A stretch of DNA of 64,000 nucleotides from Exophiala sp. HKRS030 (taxonomy: Eukaryota > Ascomycota > Eurotiomycetes > Chaetothyriales > Herpotrichiellaceae), in NCBI GenBank assembly GCA_023897205.1, contig JAHWDD010000001.1:6820001-6884000 (forward strand), in the 5' to 3' direction. Position numbers and translations under genes: made by a program. This document shows, piece after piece, positions 59,919 to 64,000 of this stretch (positions within the stretch are counted from its first letter, which is position 1; every line of letters starts with the position of its first letter). The notes beneath the pieces are model-generated. The model did not search any database, was not told where the DNA came from, and saw only the letters and a program-made list of their open reading frames with translations.

Positions 59919-61050
59919 GCGGAGAGATGCGAGATGCAACATTATAGGGGCAAATACATCTGCCCAGTCGAGTATCAGGAAAGAGTATATGGGTAGTTTC
60001 CTTGAAGTTGTCGTTTATCAGATTATTCGAGCCATGGGCTCCAGGAACAGCACCGAATACTGAGCCAACCCTTGTCGTGTCGTGCGCATCCGAACCCAAC
60101 ATCCTGGCACTTCGGGAGAAGTAATTCTGCATACAGTTCTAACTTAACACGTGCATTGGCCCACAAAAGCCGCCTTTAATGCCCAACAGTACATGGTGCA
60201 TCCATCCATCAATAAGATGAATATCAATCCCAATCATCCTGTTCGTAGACGCTGGTGACATTAAGCCCTATGAATTCTGTACACTCGTCATATGCAGACA
60301 TCTGCTCGTCGGCCGTAAAATTCTCGCTTGGACATTTGGTGTGATCGGCACTTTTGCAAATGGACCCAACGTATCCGTATACACTTGTGATAATACCACG
60401 TGAGAGGCCTACTGCGTACAAGTTGTGGCCCCCTTATCACACCAGGACTCGTCGGGTTTGGCCAGTCTTGGTTGTGCAAAGCCCAGCTCAGAGTGATATC
60501 CTTCGAGGACTCACGGAGCTTGCACGGTCAGGCCAGCCAAGGCAAGCTATTTGCAAGCTCTTTCAGTACCAGGTCGCCGACATCCACCAAAGTTGCTCAT
60601 TTGAGCCATTCCTTTTTCTTAATAATTACGGCCAACCTGATTCGTAAATATAGCTTTGAATTCTTAGGGTGGCTTCGATCTCTGCTGTCGGGTTAAGCCC
60701 CTAGGCAGTGAATGAGAAGGTTGTAAATGCCGCTTTTATGAACCCGTCATCGTTGTCACGTTATTCGCTAATACTCCTTAGAGGGGCGTGGAGGGGCTTG
60801 CTGATTTAAGTGTTTGGCCGGCGAAACAATTTTCCCTTCAATGGGGCCAGTCGCGATTCGCGAGCGTGTTTCCCGACGCGTCTCCGCGTTCTCGGCTCCA
60901 AACACCATAAGGTCTATGATTTCAGTCGAGCAGAACCATTCCAAAACTGTATACACTACACAATACAGATACTCACCAAGCCTCATCTTGTAACTCCCAC
61001 CAAGATCTCCGTTCCTCAATCCAAGAAACCATGCACATGTCTACAACGAA
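59919..61050. other. 1.1-kb intergenic stretch
   Basis: Between the P450 and CDC45. A minus-strand frame at 60224-60421 encodes a short peptide with three Cys, unsupported by a signal peptide or splice signals. Confidence 0.4.
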
Positions 61051-63444
61051 ATGTATCTCCCTCGCAACTTGATCTCGCATTTGTATACCAACCTTGTCAA
61101 ATCCCACCACCCACTGTCACCTCCAGTCCTACTTCTCGTCGCGCTCGATCCGGACGCATTATGTGCCTGTCGCATCCTTGCCGCTCTTTTGAAACGCGAT
61201 TACATTCCTCACAAAATACAGCCCATTTCCGGATATGCTGATCTCTCAAAGGCCGGCGAGGACCTCGTCCGGCCGATGAAAACAACACAAGGTGGCTCTG
61301 GAGGTGTGGTTGTATGTCTAGGTGTGGGGGGCTTGGTCGACTTAGGGTCTTTATTGGGACTGGAGACAGATGAGTCAGAAGAGGAGGCTATGGGCGGTGT
61401 TGAGGTCTGGGTACTGGACGCGAGGAGGCCGTGGAACCTGGCGAATGTCTTTGGCGGCATGCCGATCGACACACAGGCGGCTACAACTGGTGACGAGGAT
61501 CGGGTGAGACTGAGACTGCTAGGTGTCGACAAAGGGTGCTTACAAAAATCCTACAAATCCGGGAAGGGAGGCATCATTGTTTTCGATGATGGGGACATTA
61601 CCGGAGAATTGGATGTCGAACGCGACGCATATTGTGCTTTGGCTGAGATGCCCGAAGTGGAGGCCGATTCGGACAGTGATGATGACGACGATGACGAGAA
61701 TGACGACAGCAATGACGAGGACAGTAATGCTGAGGATGAGCCTACAGAAGGTGACGCCAACGACGAAGATGGTGAACCTAAGTCGAAGAAGCGAAAATCA
61801 TGGTCTGATCATGATGAAGATGACGATGACAGTGATGAAGATGATCAGAGGCCTCGTCAAAGACGAAGAGCGAATTCCGGCTCCTCGATCAGTTCTTCAC
61901 CTCGAAGTCGAACTCCTACTTCGTCTCAGCCAACTTCACCGACCTCGAAACCACATTCCCCCAAACCAAAGTCAGCCAAACAACTTCGGAGACGTCTAAA
62001 GAGGCTCAGGAGAACGCATGAGAAAGTGCTCGACCAGTATTATAATCAAGGACTGTCCTATTCAGAGCCAATCTCGACGTTGGCATATTCTCTGGCGTCC
62101 GAGTTGGGACGAGAGGATAACGACCTTTTATGGATGGCAATCGTTGGTGTGACATCACTTGAACTGTCCGGATATACTTCCACTGGATTCGGGAAACCAT
62201 CTTCGGATCCTTCAGAACTCGCTGGTGAAGCCCAAAAATCATGGCGGTCTAATCGTTCACGACAAACGTACGCCATACTGCGAGACGAAACTCGTCGTCT
62301 TAACCCACCACCAAAGGATCAATCACCCTCAGTATCGCCAGCTTCAGGTGTAAATTCACCTAGTGATACATCAATCAGGCTCACTCCAGATCCTCGCTTC
62401 CTCTTGCTCAGACACTGGTCATTATATGACAGTATGCTCCACTCACCATACCTTGCCTCTCGATTAAGGATCTGGAATGAGCATGGTGTAAAACGACTAC
62501 ACAAACTACTGGCAAAGATGGGTGTCAGTCTGAACCAATGCAAGCAGACTTACACTCATATGGACATGGATCTCAAAAAGACCTTGCGAGAACGTCTGCT
62601 GAAATATGCTCCTGTGTATGGACTCGACGATCTAGTCCCATCTGGTGCAGGTCGCTATACGTATGATCAAGAAGGATGGGGATTCATTCGGTCCTGGGGA
62701 TGGAAAGCCCAGCTCTCCGCCTTTGACGTTGGTCTAATTTTAGGGGCAATTCTCGATGTCGGCACCTCGATCAACAGCAGCAATAATACTCTCTCAAGCT
62801 CACATTCCTCACACTCGCAAGCAAATCAACACCTGTCACAACGTACAACCCAAGATAACTCATCAATTCCTGAGCGTTCTGCAACTCTGATTCCACGCTT
62901 CTTCGCCGCTTACGATGCCTTAGCACCAAATCACCCAACTCAACTCCTAGCCTCAGTTCCACAAGCTCAACATCTCCTCCGAGCGATTCTCCGAACAGGT
63001 TCCTCACTCCTTGTTAAACATCAAATCCGACATCTTCGAGCTTTCCGAATGGGTGTAGTCAAAGATGGACCGGATCTTCCGCTCTTCGCCAGCTCACCTG
63101 GAGCGTTAGTCAAACTCGCGCTCTGGGTTGGTGAGGCCGTCGCAGTCAATGAACGCGAAAGAGACCGTGATCGAGATGAACCAAACGACCCGACCAAACC
63201 CTCAACCACGACTGTGACACCTCTTGTCCTAGCTGCATTGGATGAAGCGAGAGGGACATACGTCGTGGTCGGAACTGGTGGATCAGGACAGAGCAACCGT
63301 TTCGGCCTGGCATTTCAAGAAGTTGTTGAAGAAACGGATGCTCGAGTCAAGATCGACAGCTTCGACCACTCGATCGTCGAGGTTCGCAAAGAGGACCTCG
63401 CCGCGTTCCTCGAGGCATTGAGCTTGAAGGCTGTGGTCGGCTAA
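61051..63444 (+). CDS. cdc45: DNA replication initiation factor Cdc45
   Basis: Nuclear subunit of the CMG (Cdc45-MCM-GINS) replicative helicase, essential for origin firing and forks. Single exon, 797 residues, beginning MYLPRNLISHLYTNLV as is usual. The RecJ-like fold shows in VLLLVALDPDALCACRILAALLKRD and IQPISGY. A long acidic Asp/Glu run followed by basic KSKKRKSW occupies about residues 205-255, then Ser/Pro-rich linker to about 310. The C-terminal half carries KVLDQYYNQGLSYSEP, NDLLWMAIVGVTSLEL, KMGVSLNQCKQTYTHMDMD and RYTYDQEGWGFIRSWGWKA, all typical of Cdc45. Confidence 0.95.
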   Translation: MYLPRNLISHLYTNLVKSHHPLSPPVLLLVALDPDALCACRILAALLKRDYIPHKIQPISGYADLSKAGEDLVRPMKTTQGGSGGVVVCLGVGGLVDLGSLLGLETDESEEEAMGGVEVWVLDARRPWNLANVFGGMPIDTQAATTGDEDRVRLRLLGVDKGCLQKSYKSGKGGIIVFDDGDITGELDVERDAYCALAEMPEVEADSDSDDDDDDENDDSNDEDSNAEDEPTEGDANDEDGEPKSKKRKSWSDHDEDDDDSDEDDQRPRQRRRANSGSSISSSPRSRTPTSSQPTSPTSKPHSPKPKSAKQLRRRLKRLRRTHEKVLDQYYNQGLSYSEPISTLAYSLASELGREDNDLLWMAIVGVTSLELSGYTSTGFGKPSSDPSELAGEAQKSWRSNRSRQTYAILRDETRRLNPPPKDQSPSVSPASGVNSPSDTSIRLTPDPRFLLLRHWSLYDSMLHSPYLASRLRIWNEHGVKRLHKLLAKMGVSLNQCKQTYTHMDMDLKKTLRERLLKYAPVYGLDDLVPSGAGRYTYDQEGWGFIRSWGWKAQLSAFDVGLILGAILDVGTSINSSNNTLSSSHSSHSQANQHLSQRTTQDNSSIPERSATLIPRFFAAYDALAPNHPTQLLASVPQAQHLLRAILRTGSSLLVKHQIRHLRAFRMGVVKDGPDLPLFASSPGALVKLALWVGEAVAVNERERDRDRDEPNDPTKPSTTTVTPLVLAALDEARGTYVVVGTGGSGQSNRFGLAFQEVVEETDARVKIDSFDHSIVEVRKEDLAAFLEALSLKAVVG

Positions 63445-64000
63445 CGCAAGAGCTTCGGGTGAGGTAGGAAGAGCTGTTGTTGAAGTCTTGTTCAAGGTTC
63501 GAAAATCATATCTTGTCAAGATAAATTATACGAGTCATGACTAGGAGAAGTTCAAGAGTAATTCTTGGAAATGGTTCAAGCACATATCTGCATTAGTTAA
63601 CGTCAATGTCAAGCAACGGCGCTGGTCTTGGGTCCCTTTCTTCACGGTGTCAGGTTCACAGTGTCCCGGGGTTTGAATCGTGAGCCCTGCGGCACAAAGG
63701 GCATGATAACGCATTCGCCGGTATATAGGAGTTTGACTATGAGCAAATCAAATACACACGTCACTTCAAGTTCCATTGCGCCGTGCTGAACGAACGCTTA
63801 GTCCCCTTTTCTTTCTTTGACCTACAAGGCCAATACATGGGGTCTTCCGCAGTCATACGCGCGCACATTCGATGGAGATTAAGGTACTCCCTGACAATGG
63901 ATCTTAAATTATCCACAGCCTTAGAGCTGCTCATGCGAATTCTGGATCTACGGTCTACCTCCCGCTTTCCACCCATTCTCTTGCCTGCCCATTTCCCTCA
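63445..64000. other. 3' flank of CDC45 to window end
   Basis: No gene. A short minus-strand frame at 63761-63976 has no family match. Confidence 0.4.

Noticed and set aside
60224..60421. Small Cys-containing minus-strand frame.
   Set aside because: No signal peptide, known fold or splice signals visible.
1..64000. tRNA, rRNA, CRISPR and bacterial-type features.
   Set aside because: No cloverleaf, rRNA core or regularly spaced repeats were recognised by eye; a tRNAscan run would settle the tRNA question.

Overview
The window is nuclear DNA of a filamentous ascomycete. Genes have short GT-AG introns, there are fungal-only families (Zn2Cys6 regulators, many P450s), and a Ty1/copia element carries C-to-T/G-to-A decay that looks like repeat-induced point mutation. 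The housekeeping genes (NOP12, a DEP1-like Rpd3L subunit, COA3, MED4, CDC45) and general style suggest Eurotiomycetes; that is inference, not proof. A run of 100 Ns at 47034-47133 shows it is a draft scaffold.

Left flank (1-17000): a partial short-chain dehydrogenase, NOP12, the DEP1-like gene, COA3, a C2H2 zinc-finger gene, then a decayed stretch (a frame-broken alpha/beta hydrolase and a P450 pseudogene) and a fungal transcription-factor-like gene. About 2 kb without a gene follows.

Centre (about 18.7-46.2 kb): a secondary-metabolite cluster of the epidithiodioxopiperazine (ETP, gliotoxin/sirodesmin) type. In order it has a P450, a GliT-type dithiol oxidase, a GliN-type methyltransferase, a GliA-type MFS exporter, a GliJ-type dipeptidase, a GliK-type gamma-glutamyl cyclotransferase, a GliI-type C-S lyase, a GliM-type O-methyltransferase, a GliG-type glutathione S-transferase, a GliC-type P450, a small DUF1857-like protein, the GliP-type NRPS, a GliZ-type Zn2Cys6 regulator and a GliF-type P450. 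Together these would couple two amino acids into a diketopiperazine, oxidise it, add two glutathiones, trim these to dithiols, close and protect the disulfide, methylate and export. The NRPS is unusual: it reads T-C-A-T-C and lacks the first adenylation domain expected of GliP. It also has a one-base frame break in its second carrier domain. Similar one-base breaks at base runs affect the C-S lyase, the O-methyltransferase and the alpha/beta hydrolase, so homopolymer sequencing error must be ruled out before calling decay. The 7-mer CGGWCCG sits about 150-220 bp upstream of five cluster genes, a candidate site for the cluster regulator.

Right flank (46.4-64 kb): a degraded copia element with 122-bp LTRs around the gap, the 3' stump of an MFS gene, MED4, an epoxide hydrolase divergent from a Zn2Cys6 regulator, a large PD-(D/E)XK-like protein gene, a second stand-alone P450 and CDC45.
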